From an uncultured Collinsella sp. (GTDB taxonomy: Bacteria > Actinomycetota > Coriobacteriia > Coriobacteriales > Coriobacteriaceae): a stretch of 7,125 bases of DNA. The stretch lies in assembly GCA_900553345.1 (NCBI GenBank), contig USDE01000069.1:1-7125 (forward strand). Reading direction: 5' to 3'. The notes below the pieces were generated by a model that was given only the letters and a program-made list of their open reading frames with translations, was not told the origin of the DNA and made no database searches. The translations under genes and the position numbers were made by a program. Shown here in pieces: positions 1 to 5,976 of the stretch. Positions within the stretch are counted from its first letter, which is position 1. Each line of letters begins with the position of its first letter.

Positions 1-2
1 GC

Positions 3-578
3 GTAGGCGCCGCTCGCGACACCTTCGACCGTCGCCGCGAGCAACACGATGTGGAAGAAGCCATGCCCGAGGCCTTTACGGCGCTCTCTATGTCGCTCGC
101 CTCGGGTCATTCGCTGGCCCAGGGCATGAGGTTTGTGGGAACTCACGCGCAAGAGCCGGTGCATACCGAGTTTTTGCGCGTGGCGGCGGCGATCGACTGC
201 GGCGTCTCGGCGACTGATGCGTTGGATGACCTACTCGACCGTATCGATGCCCCCGGCCTTTCGCTTGTCACCTTGGCGCTTAAGGTGTCGCAGCGAACCG
301 GTGCCCCGCTTGCCGACCTGTTGTCCGAGGCGTCGAGCATGGTGGGGGAGCGCATTGAGCTCAAGCGCCGCTTGGACGTCAAGACATCGCAGGCTCGTAT
401 GTCGGCACACATGGTCTCGGCGATGCCGGCGGGTATGTGCGCGGTGCTGGCGCTGCTTTCGGCCGACTTTCGCCGCGGCCTTGCAACGCCGGCGGGTGCC
501 GGTGCCGTGGTACTGGGACTTGCCCTCAACGCCGTCGCGCTGGTGGTTATCCGGCGCATTATGCGGGTGGAGCTATGA
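3..578 (+). CDS. tadB: TadB-like pilus platform protein (type II secretion F domain), 5'-truncated
   Basis: The reading frame is open from the left edge (first complete codon at 3), so the gene starts upstream. 191 residues are visible; the GTG at 51 is probably internal. The stretch AMPEAFTALSMSLASGHSLA and the later ALKVSQRTGAPLADLLSEAS are typical of the cytoplasmic helical T2SSF domain shared by TadB and GspF/PilC proteins. The end has two hydrophobic segments (around SAMPAGMCAVLALLSA and AGAVVLGLALNAVALVVI) followed by basic RRIMRVEL, as in the TadB C terminus. The family forms the inner-membrane platform that works with the TadA ATPase to assemble Flp pili. The stop overlaps the next start as ATGA, indicating translational coupling to the TadC-like gene. 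TadB rather than TadC is inferred from gene order and this C-terminal pattern. Confidence 0.85.
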   Translation, partial: VGAARDTFDRRREQHDVEEAMPEAFTALSMSLASGHSLAQGMRFVGTHAQEPVHTEFLRVAAAIDCGVSATDALDDLLDRIDAPGLSLVTLALKVSQRTGAPLADLLSEASSMVGERIELKRRLDVKTSQARMSAHMVSAMPAGMCAVLALLSADFRRGLATPAGAGAVVLGLALNAVALVVIRRIMRVEL

Positions 579-1216
579 GCGCCCTGGTCGGGGTCGCGGC
601 ATGCCTGTGCGCGCTCAGCGTGTTTGTCGCGACGGGGCTCAATCGTGCGGACGCATGCAAGATCGCCCAGGTCTGCAAATGCGAGGCGCTGCTGGTTGTC
701 GCGGCTGCCCGCTCGGTGACCGATGTCCTGGTAACACGGTTGAAGGGCATGCTCGGCACGGGTGGTACGGCGCAGGTGTCGCTTGGCGAGGTGTCCGAGA
801 TGATCGACGTGGTGCGTCTGGGGCTTTCGGCCGGCCTTTCGTTCGATGCGGCGCTTGAGGTTTTTTGCGCCAATCGCCGATCGACGTTGGCGATCCGCCT
901 TGAGCGAGCCTGCATGGCGTGGCAGGTGGGCGTGGGGACGCGCGAGGACGAGCTTCTGGCGGCCGCGCGCGACCTGGATGTGCGGGCGCTCGAGACCTTT
1001 GCCATCACAGCGGGGCAGGCGCTTGCCCTCGGTGCCCCGCTTGCCGAGACGCTGGCGGCTCAAAGTCGCGAGATTCGCGCGGCCCATCGCGCTGCAGTCG
1101 AGCGCGAGATTGAGCGCGCGCCGGTCAAGCTGCTGATTCCCACCGGCACGCTCATCTTGCCGGCGTTGCTTCTGTCCATATTGGGCCCGCTGCTGGGAGC
1201 AGGCGGGATGATGTAG
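575..1216 (+). CDS. tadC: TadC-like pilus platform protein (type II secretion F domain)
   Basis: 213 residues from ATG 575, whose ATGA overlaps the tadB stop; GGTGGAG at 566-572 can serve as ribosome binding site. Residues about 3-22 are a transmembrane segment. The middle carries a T2SSF-like helical region (MIDVVRLGLSAGLSFDAALE, then FAITAGQALALGAPLAETLA). The C terminus ends in a membrane segment, KLLIPTGTLILPALLLSILG, close to the family's usual closing motif. In the Tad system TadB and TadC are paired inner-membrane proteins thought to form the base on which pilin is extruded. At 213 residues it is shorter than many TadC proteins (often near 300), mostly from a shorter N-terminal region, as also seen in compact actinobacterial tad loci. 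The Flp pilin gene follows after 10 bases. Confidence 0.85.
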   Translation: MSALVGVAACLCALSVFVATGLNRADACKIAQVCKCEALLVVAAARSVTDVLVTRLKGMLGTGGTAQVSLGEVSEMIDVVRLGLSAGLSFDAALEVFCANRRSTLAIRLERACMAWQVGVGTREDELLAAARDLDVRALETFAITAGQALALGAPLAETLAAQSREIRAAHRAAVEREIERAPVKLLIPTGTLILPALLLSILGPLLGAGGMM

Positions 1217-1226
1217 GGAGGAATAC

Positions 1227-1460
1227 ATGAATACGATGACTGACGTTGCTGGCAAGGTCTGGAGCTGGGCGTTCTGCCAGTCAATTCACGCTCGCCAGCG
1301 TGCCGAGGAACTGCTGCGGGAGGAGAGCGCGCAGGGCACCACCGAGTACGCCATCCTGGTCGGTGTGCTCGTGGTGATCGCCATCATTGCCATCGTCGCA
1401 TTTAAGGGCAAGGTCCAAGATCTATGGAGCGCTATCAGCGAGGGCATCAACAGCCTGTAG
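1227..1460 (+). CDS. flp: Flp-family type IVb pilin (major pilin candidate)
   Basis: 77 residues. The start at 1227 is supported by a GGGAGG ribosome binding site 5 bases upstream, and no other ATG/GTG/TTG start lies before the pilin motif except Met4. The signature ESAQGTTEYAILVG is followed by a hydrophobic helix (VLVVIAIIAIVAF) and a short polar tail ending EGINSL, as in Flp pilins. Placing Glu at +5 and Tyr at +6 puts prepilin peptidase cleavage at Ala35-Gln36, leaving a mature pilin of about 42 residues. The leader of about 35 residues is long for the family, and Ala replaces the usual Gly at -1. It follows tadC closely and precedes the other pilus genes, so it is the best candidate for the main fibre subunit. 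Confidence 0.9.
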   Translation: MNTMTDVAGKVWSWAFCQSIHARQRAEELLREESAQGTTEYAILVGVLVVIAIIAIVAFKGKVQDLWSAISEGINSL

Positions 1461-1987
1461 AGGGCGCCCGTCCCGTCGGCGCGTTGCTGGTGCTCGCCTG
1501 TGCGGTCGTGGCGGTGGCAGTGGCGGTTTGGGGGCTTAACGCAGCACGGCAACAACGTTTAGGGGCTGCCGCGGATGCGGGATCGGGTTCGGCTGCGGCG
1601 TCTCAAATAGACGATGCGCGAGACGCGGCCGATGCGAATGCCGCCGTCACGGCGCAAACGTTCTTGCAAGCACTCGACGAGCGAGCGGACGCTGCAACGG
1701 GTTCATCTGCAAACAATGCCGTCGCTGTTCGTCTCGCATGGTCCGAGTGCCGACCGATGACCGAAGCGGCGGCGGATATGCTGCGTGCCTATCGCGAGGT
1801 GCCCACGGCACAACTTGCTCTGAGCGGCTATCTTGACATCAAGGGCAACGTGTGGGGCGCCATCGTGCGTGACGGACGCGGCTGGGTCGATATGGTGACG
1901 GTTGCCGCGGATGCTGGTGATACTTCGTGTCGTCTGCGCGTGGTCCGCCTGACCCCGCAGACAATGAACTCAAAGGAGGGGTCGTGA
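1424..1987 (+). CDS. Unrecognised single-pass membrane protein in tad operon
   Basis: 187 residues, not assignable to a family by eye. The ATG at 1424 lies inside flp and overlaps it by 37 bases in another frame; the ribosome binding site is weak (AAGG-type, around 1402-1415), so translation may depend on flp. A TTG inside the membrane segment is a poorer alternative. Residues 1-17 are polar and basic, residues about 18-38 are a hydrophobic anchor (VGALLVLACAVVAVAVAVWG), and the rest would face outside: an Ala/Asp-rich linker, then a more ordered region with DIKGNVWGAIVRDGRGWVDM near the end. Two Cys in that region (SECRP and TSCRL) could form a disulfide. Position between two pilin genes suggests an accessory pilus-assembly role, by inference only. 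The small pilin-like gene follows after one base. Confidence 0.7.
   Translation: MERYQRGHQQPVEGARPVGALLVLACAVVAVAVAVWGLNAARQQRLGAAADAGSGSAAASQIDDARDAADANAAVTAQTFLQALDERADAATGSSANNAVAVRLAWSECRPMTEAAADMLRAYREVPTAQLALSGYLDIKGNVWGAIVRDGRGWVDMVTVAADAGDTSCRLRVVRLTPQTMNSKEGS
1973..1980 (+). promoter_or_regulatory. Strong ribosome binding site for second Flp-like pilin
   Basis: AAAGGAGG-type sequence ending about 9 bases before ATG 1989. It is among the closest matches to the anti-Shine-Dalgarno consensus in this operon and fixes the start of the small pilin-like gene. It suggests that gene can be translated independently and strongly, unlike neighbours that rely on overlap. Confidence 0.75.
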
Positions 1988-1988
1988 A

Positions 1989-2207
1989 ATGCATGATGTC
2001 CTGCGTGAGGAATCTGCCCAGGCAACGGTCGAATACGCCATCGTCACGGTGGCACTGCTTTCCATCGTGCTGGCGATCGCAGGGCTTTGGCGTGCCGGTG
2101 CCGATGGGCGCTTGGCGGCGCTGGTCGAGCGGACGGCGTCTCACGGCGTCACCTCGACATCGGTTGTCGACGCTGCTGCGGGTGCTAAGGACATCGTGCT
2201 CTATTGA
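1989..2207 (+). CDS. Small Flp-like pilin/pseudopilin
   Basis: 72 residues from an ATG with a strong ribosome binding site just upstream. The N terminus MHDVLREESAQATVEYAIVT is a short charged leader followed by the pilin signature; Glu at +5 and Tyr at +6 imply cleavage at Ala10-Gln11. A hydrophobic helix (IVTVALLSIVLAIAGLW) follows, then a polar tail of about 40 residues with no cysteines. This resembles Flp pilins, with a longer tail than the first pilin here, so it may be a minor pilin or an alternative subunit. The stop codon sits where the next, TadE-like, frame is already open. DNA similarity to the other pilin gene is limited to the motif, arguing against recent duplication. Confidence 0.8.
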   Translation: MHDVLREESAQATVEYAIVTVALLSIVLAIAGLWRAGADGRLAALVERTASHGVTSTSVVDAAAGAKDIVLY

Positions 2208-2682
2208 TGTCACGCGCGAGGACCGGGCGCAGTCTACGGTCGAGGCGGCATTCCTACTGCCGACGTTTCTGACGCTCGTCCTGTTGGCGCTGCAGCCGGT
2301 GTGCCTGCTCTATACACGCGCGGTCATGGAGTCTGCCGCCGCCGAGACCGCGCGGCTCATGACCACGACGACGGTGGGGGATGACGAGGATATTAAGGAG
2401 TTTGCCCGCCGCCGTCTTGCCGCGGTTCCCGACGTTTCGATTTTCCATGCCGGCGGGCCCCTGTCGTGGGATATCGAGCTTGGTCGGGCCGATGCGGGCG
2501 GCGTCTCGTCCGTTTCCGTTACCGGCGAGGTTAAACCGCTGCCCGTGATCGGTGCGTTTGCGCAGGCTATGGGTGGCGCAGGCCATAACGGCTATGTCGA
2601 GCTTAAGGTCGACGTCTCGTATCGATCGCGTCCCGAGTGGCTGGAGGGAGATTATGATTCATGGATTGCTGCATGGGATTAA
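2182..2682 (+). CDS. tadE: TadE-like pseudopilin (first copy); start uncertain
   Basis: About 166 residues if it starts at GTG 2182. The signature TREDRAQSTVEAAFLLPTF followed by a hydrophobic stretch and LLYTRAVMESAAAETARLM is the TadE hallmark: a pilin-like N terminus, then an Ala-rich amphipathic helix. Prepilin cleavage would fall between Ala and Gln of RAQSTVE. TadE proteins are minor pseudopilins needed for Flp pilus formation. No ATG in this frame lies near the motif. Candidates are TTG 2164, GTG 2182 and ATT 2203; none has a clear ribosome binding site, and an ATG at 2207 overlapping the preceding stop is in the wrong frame. The gene overlaps the upstream pilin and, by 29 bases, the downstream TadG-like gene. 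Confidence 0.85.
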   Translation: MLRTSCSIDVTREDRAQSTVEAAFLLPTFLTLVLLALQPVCLLYTRAVMESAAAETARLMTTTTVGDDEDIKEFARRRLAAVPDVSIFHAGGPLSWDIELGRADAGGVSSVSVTGEVKPLPVIGAFAQAMGGAGHNGYVELKVDVSYRSRPEWLEGDYDSWIAAWD

Positions 2683-4819
2683 GCGCTGCCTGTTGAAGGT
2701 GACGAGGGGGCTTGCGGGCCGTTGCCGACCGCGTGCTCGCTGCAAGCGAGGCGGCTTTATGGGTCGAGCCGGGATCGACCTGTTTATCGAAGACGGTGCC
2801 TATACCACGCTCTCCTCTGCGGTGGTCATCTTGGTGGTGCTCACGTTGCTGTTTTCGTCGACGGCGGCGATATGGAGCATGTCGCGTGCCGGGGACACCC
2901 AGGCGGCTGCCGATAGCGGCGCGCTGGCAGGCGCCAATGTGGTGTCGTCCTACCATACGGCTGCGACGGTGGTGGATGCGAGCATTTTGAGTTTGGGCCT
3001 GGCGGGGTTTGCCACGATCGGCACCGGCTTGGTCGCCATTCTTATTCCAGGTGCCGAGCTTGCCGCGGGCGATATGGTCGACACGGGGATCGAGATCATT
3101 AAAACGCGCAATAAGTTTGCCAAAAGCGCCTCCAAGGGCCTGCAGAAAATCGAGACGGCTCTACCGTATCTGGTTGCCGCGCGAGCTACGCAGGCCGTGT
3201 CGGCGCAGGATACCGAGGGTGCGACCTATACCGGTACGGCGCTTGCCGTGCCCAAGACGTCCGAGTCGGATTTCGTTGCGCTCGAGGGGTCCGAGATCTC
3301 GACCGATGTCATTAAAGACACATCGAAAGATCTGGAACGCGCAGCAGATGAGCTGCAGAAGGCCTCGGAGGAGACGGCGAAAGCAAAAGAGCGCGCCTGG
3401 CTTGCGGATTGCGGCGGGTCGGATCCGGCTTCGGTCGGCAGTTGCTCATGCATGTGGGAACGCGCGAGGAGTTTGGCGAAGCTTTCGGATATTGAGAATC
3501 CGCACTATGCCTCGAGTGTCACATGGGAGCCGCAAGTGGCGCTCGATCGCGCGAAGGCCTATTACCGCTTGCGCCTTGCAAACGAGGCGCCTCAAGGCTC
3601 AAGCGTCGAGACGAAGGCGGAGTCGGCGGCGCGCAAGGCGTTCTATACCTATGCGAGCGCAGAGGTCAATCGCGCATATATAACCGAAGACGGAGACCGG
3701 ACCACTTCCTATATTCCGTTGTTGCCGCGCAACACTGACGAGGTGCGAGCGACGGAACTCTATACCGATGCGGCGTGGCCAACCAGTACCAACGATGGCA
3801 AAACGTATCTGCATTATGGAACGAGCTGCCCCAACTATAAGAAAGGGACGCCAGGCGGGCTAGCCTCGGTCGCTGCTTATGACGGGCAGGACAAATGCAA
3901 CAGATGCCATTTTGGTGTTTCGTCGCTCGGCGCCGTTGCGGCTCCTTCGACTTCTATCGAAAACGGCTTTGAGTACCATTTTGATCGATTCAAAGACGCC
4001 CTAGAGAAATACGTCGAATGCCGCAACAAAGAGCTCGAGCTCATGTGCCAGACCGAGGACGAGGCTGATCGTGCGGGCGATGCGTTTGACCAGGCCATTA
4101 AAGCGCTTTCGGGCGAGCGTCCACGTATCGCCCCACCCGGTCGCAATGGCGTGGTTGCCTTTGCGGTTTCGGGTGCCATCTCGAGCCCCGATGAGCTCAA
4201 CTCTTCGTTTAACACGACAGTCAGGCTTGGCGATCGCGGCGCGATCTCTGCTGCGGTGCTGGCGCCCGATGACGCGACGGCGCAGAACAACGTTCTCTCG
4301 CGGTTTTTCTCGACGCTGGAGGAGCGTTCGGGTGGCGTTGCCGGCGTACTCGATGGCGTCATGGATGTTTGGGGACGGCTGCTTGTGGGATACGGAGACA
4401 TCCAGGGCTCGGCCGACGAGCTTATGGATGAGATGATCGATGGCCTGGGAGGGAGCAGTGGCGCGCTGGGCTCCATTGCATCGTGGCTCGGCGATACCGT
4501 TTCGGCGTCCGTGGCGGCGCTGGGCTTGGAGCCGTGCGACTTGCGCCTGCGAAAGCCGGTGCTGACCGACACCGCCAATGTCATCAAGAGCCCTGGGTCT
4601 GACATCACAGGTCTTTCTAAAGTGCAGGACAAGCTGCGAAGTATTCCGCTGGGCGTGACCGACCCCAAGGCGCTTTGCGAGGCGTTGGAATATCAAGTCG
4701 AGCGTACCATCAGCGGCACGGTGTTCACGCTAGCGGAGATTCCGCTGCCCGGCGGCGGTTCCATTCCGCTTACCGTCGATGTCGCCACGCTGGCGGGTGC
4801 CCTGGGCGGTGGGTCGTAA
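2654..4819 (+). CDS. Large TadG-like pilus-associated protein with long ectodomain
   Basis: 721 residues from ATG 2654, preceded by a GGAGGG ribosome binding site 5 bases upstream; ATG 2759 (residue 36) is a possible alternative. After a basic N terminus, residues about 56-78 form a membrane anchor, followed at 84-95 by AAADSGALAGAN, the AAD-x-(A/G)-AL-A-GA pattern of Tad/TadG-like N-terminal domains. A second hydrophobic stretch lies at about 111-133. The remainder is probably extracellular: a Lys/Glu-rich predicted helix near 219-245, Cys at 253, 264, 266, 392, 415, 418, 456, 465, 628 and 675, and Gly/Ser-rich regions near the end. Residues 415-419 read CNRCH. The domain after the anchor is unrecognised; a tip, adhesin or anchoring role is inference. 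The stop overlaps the next ATG as TAATG. Confidence 0.8.
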   Translation: MIHGLLHGIKRCLLKVTRGLAGRCRPRARCKRGGFMGRAGIDLFIEDGAYTTLSSAVVILVVLTLLFSSTAAIWSMSRAGDTQAAADSGALAGANVVSSYHTAATVVDASILSLGLAGFATIGTGLVAILIPGAELAAGDMVDTGIEIIKTRNKFAKSASKGLQKIETALPYLVAARATQAVSAQDTEGATYTGTALAVPKTSESDFVALEGSEISTDVIKDTSKDLERAADELQKASEETAKAKERAWLADCGGSDPASVGSCSCMWERARSLAKLSDIENPHYASSVTWEPQVALDRAKAYYRLRLANEAPQGSSVETKAESAARKAFYTYASAEVNRAYITEDGDRTTSYIPLLPRNTDEVRATELYTDAAWPTSTNDGKTYLHYGTSCPNYKKGTPGGLASVAAYDGQDKCNRCHFGVSSLGAVAAPSTSIENGFEYHFDRFKDALEKYVECRNKELELMCQTEDEADRAGDAFDQAIKALSGERPRIAPPGRNGVVAFAVSGAISSPDELNSSFNTTVRLGDRGAISAAVLAPDDATAQNNVLSRFFSTLEERSGGVAGVLDGVMDVWGRLLVGYGDIQGSADELMDEMIDGLGGSSGALGSIASWLGDTVSASVAALGLEPCDLRLRKPVLTDTANVIKSPGSDITGLSKVQDKLRSIPLGVTDPKALCEALEYQVERTISGTVFTLAEIPLPGGGSIPLTVDVATLAGALGGGS

Positions 4820-5295
4820 TGGGCATCCGTAAGCGCCTGCGCGAGGAGTGCGCCCAGGCGACGGTCGAGATGGCCGTGGTCACGCCCGTCCTGCTGGTTC
4901 TGGCGCTTATCGTGTACAACGTCATGATTTTTGCCGGCGCGGTCGCGCGCTTCGATCGCGTGGTGCCCGATATCGTGCTAGCGCATGCCGTGGCGCCGAG
5001 CGGGGAGGGCGATGGCAGCTCCATCGATTCCTCCGCGACCGTTCAGGCACAGATCCAACATGCCATGGAAGGCTATGACTTGCAGATCGAGGTCTCGAGC
5101 GAGCAGGGCACGACGACATCGGATGGCGGTCTGCTTTCGCTTTCCGGTACGTTTAGGACCTATACCTGCACCATGCGCTACGAGCCGTGGCCGAGCTCGC
5201 TCAGCATCGCCGGCGTTTCGCTGGGGGCACCGGTGCAGTTGTCGCACGAGCGCGCAGTGACAGTCGACCCGTGGCGTCCGGGGGTGGTCATGTGA
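4819..5295 (+). CDS. TadE-like pseudopilin (second copy)
   Basis: 158 residues from ATG 4819, which overlaps the preceding stop as TAATG. The N terminus MGIRKRLREECAQATVEMAV is a short basic leader plus pilin signature, with predicted cleavage at Ala12-Gln13 and Glu at +5. A hydrophobic helix (VVTPVLLVLALIVYNVMIF) and a polar C-terminal domain of about 110 residues follow, as in TadE/TadF-like minor pilins. Motif and codons resemble the earlier pilin-like genes, but the C-terminal domains are unrelated by eye. Tad loci commonly carry paired TadE and TadF pseudopilins, so this may be the TadF equivalent; the assignment within the pair is not certain. The last codons overlap the GTG start of the DUF192 gene. 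Confidence 0.82.
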   Translation: MGIRKRLREECAQATVEMAVVTPVLLVLALIVYNVMIFAGAVARFDRVVPDIVLAHAVAPSGEGDGSSIDSSATVQAQIQHAMEGYDLQIEVSSEQGTTTSDGGLLSLSGTFRTYTCTMRYEPWPSSLSIAGVSLGAPVQLSHERAVTVDPWRPGVVM

Positions 5296-5651
5296 CCGCG
5301 GTCTCATCCTACATTGCCTACGCGCGGGCGCTCAACAGACTGGGTTGGACGCCTGCCGAGTTTGTGGTGGCGGAGTCGTTTGCCGTGCGCCTGCGCGGCA
5401 TGCTGGGACGGTCGCCGATTGCCGCCAACGGGTTGCCGCTTGTCATGGCGTTCCCACGCTGCTCTTCGGTCCACACCTGCTTTATGGCCCATCCCATCGA
5501 CATTGCCTTTATCGACCGTAGCGGCAACGTCCTCGCATGCTACGAAAACGTCCGCCCTTGGCGCATGTGTTCCTGTCCCGGTGCCTGGGCGGTGCTGGAA
5601 CGCCCTTCAATCCTTGCTACACCTCCCGCCCTCCAACAAGTGCCGGCGTAA
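5292..5651 (+). CDS. DUF192 family protein at the end of the tad operon
   Basis: 119 residues from GTG 5292, giving a GTGA overlap with the preceding stop; a G-rich stretch at 5280-5287 may act as ribosome binding site. DUF192 landmarks are in order: AESFAVRLRGMLGR (27-40), a hydrophobic strand, VHTCFMAHPIDIAFID (60-75), a SGNV turn and ENVRPWR (85-91), then AVLERP (100-105). The usual C-terminal continuation after the VLE motif (an AG-rich loop and a GD strand) is missing; the tail instead reads ILATPPALQQVPA. No signal peptide is seen, although many relatives are exported. Five cysteines are present (57, 63, 83, 93, 95). The family's biochemical role is not established. Coupling to the tad genes suggests a pilus-related function, by inference. 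Confidence 0.85.
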   Translation: MTAVSSYIAYARALNRLGWTPAEFVVAESFAVRLRGMLGRSPIAANGLPLVMAFPRCSSVHTCFMAHPIDIAFIDRSGNVLACYENVRPWRMCSCPGAWAVLERPSILATPPALQQVPA

Positions 5652-5669
5652 GGATTGGCGACAGCGGAC

Positions 5670-5684
5670 TTTCGTCATACGAAA
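5670..5684 (+). promoter_or_regulatory. Perfect 15-bp dyad, candidate operator of the toxin-antitoxin-like pair
   Basis: TTTCGT-CAT-ACGAAA is a perfect 6-bp inverted repeat with a 3-base centre, 26 bases before the first gene of the module. A possible -10 box (TAAGAT, 5690-5695) lies just downstream; no convincing -35 box is seen. Ribbon-helix-helix antitoxins normally repress their own operon through short palindromes, so this is a plausible autoregulatory site. The promoter call is weak. Confidence 0.45.
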
Positions 5685-5709
5685 TTGGGTAAGATGGAGG
5701 AGAAGGTGC

Positions 5710-5976
5710 ATGGATGTTGAGATCCATCCGAACGCTAAAAAACACTTGACGGAAAAGCAGGTGCTTGGCGCCTGGTTCGCGGTTACCGAGTGCATTCGCC
5801 GCGAGTCGGAGGACGAGCCGCCGAGATGGCTTGCTATTGGATGGCTTCCAGATGGTCGAAGTGTGGAACTTGTTGCGGTCGAACTAATTCGTGGATGGCT
5901 CATTATTCATGCCCTGTCTCCGGTTCAGAAGAAATTCTGGCAAGAGATCGAGCGAGCTCGGCAGAGGGGTCGATGA
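5710..5976 (+). CDS. BrnT-like small protein, putative toxin of a type II toxin-antitoxin pair
   Basis: 88 residues from ATG 5710, with GGAGG at 5696-5700 nine bases upstream. The N terminus VEIHPNAKKHLTEKQVLGAW has a His-Pro-x-Ala-x-x-His element, then a helix; RWLAIGWLPDGRSVELVAVE forms two likely beta strands; GWLIIHALSP with a following basic helix (KKFWQEIERARQRGR) closes the protein. This helix-strand-strand-strand layout and size resemble the BrnT/RelE-like toxin fold, and similar short proteins precede ribbon-helix-helix genes in actinobacteria. RNase activity is inferred from the resemblance; no catalytic residue is proven, though H6, H12, R39, R50 and H67 are candidates. Its TGA overlaps the next start (ATGA). 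The composition looks more AT-rich than the tad genes, compatible with separate acquisition. Confidence 0.65.
   Translation: MDVEIHPNAKKHLTEKQVLGAWFAVTECIRRESEDEPPRWLAIGWLPDGRSVELVAVELIRGWLIIHALSPVQKKFWQEIERARQRGR

Noticed and set aside
143..1255. Long open frame on the minus strand antisense to tadB/tadC
   Set aside because: It is a GC-rich shadow of the well-supported tad genes; the translation is Arg/Ser/Ala-rich with no recognisable domain.
1490..1504. Possible lipobox (VLAC) in the membrane protein after flp
   Set aside because: The hydrophobic segment continues well beyond the Cys, so it reads as a membrane anchor rather than a lipoprotein signal.
3877..4668. Long open frame on the minus strand antisense to the TadG-like gene
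   Set aside because: Low-complexity Ser/Pro-rich translation with no domain, opposite a gene with good start signals and coupled neighbours.
5608..5657. CAATCCTT and AAGGATTG inverted pair spanning the DUF192 stop as a terminator
   Set aside because: The arms are 34 bases apart and no T-run follows, so an intrinsic terminator is not supported.
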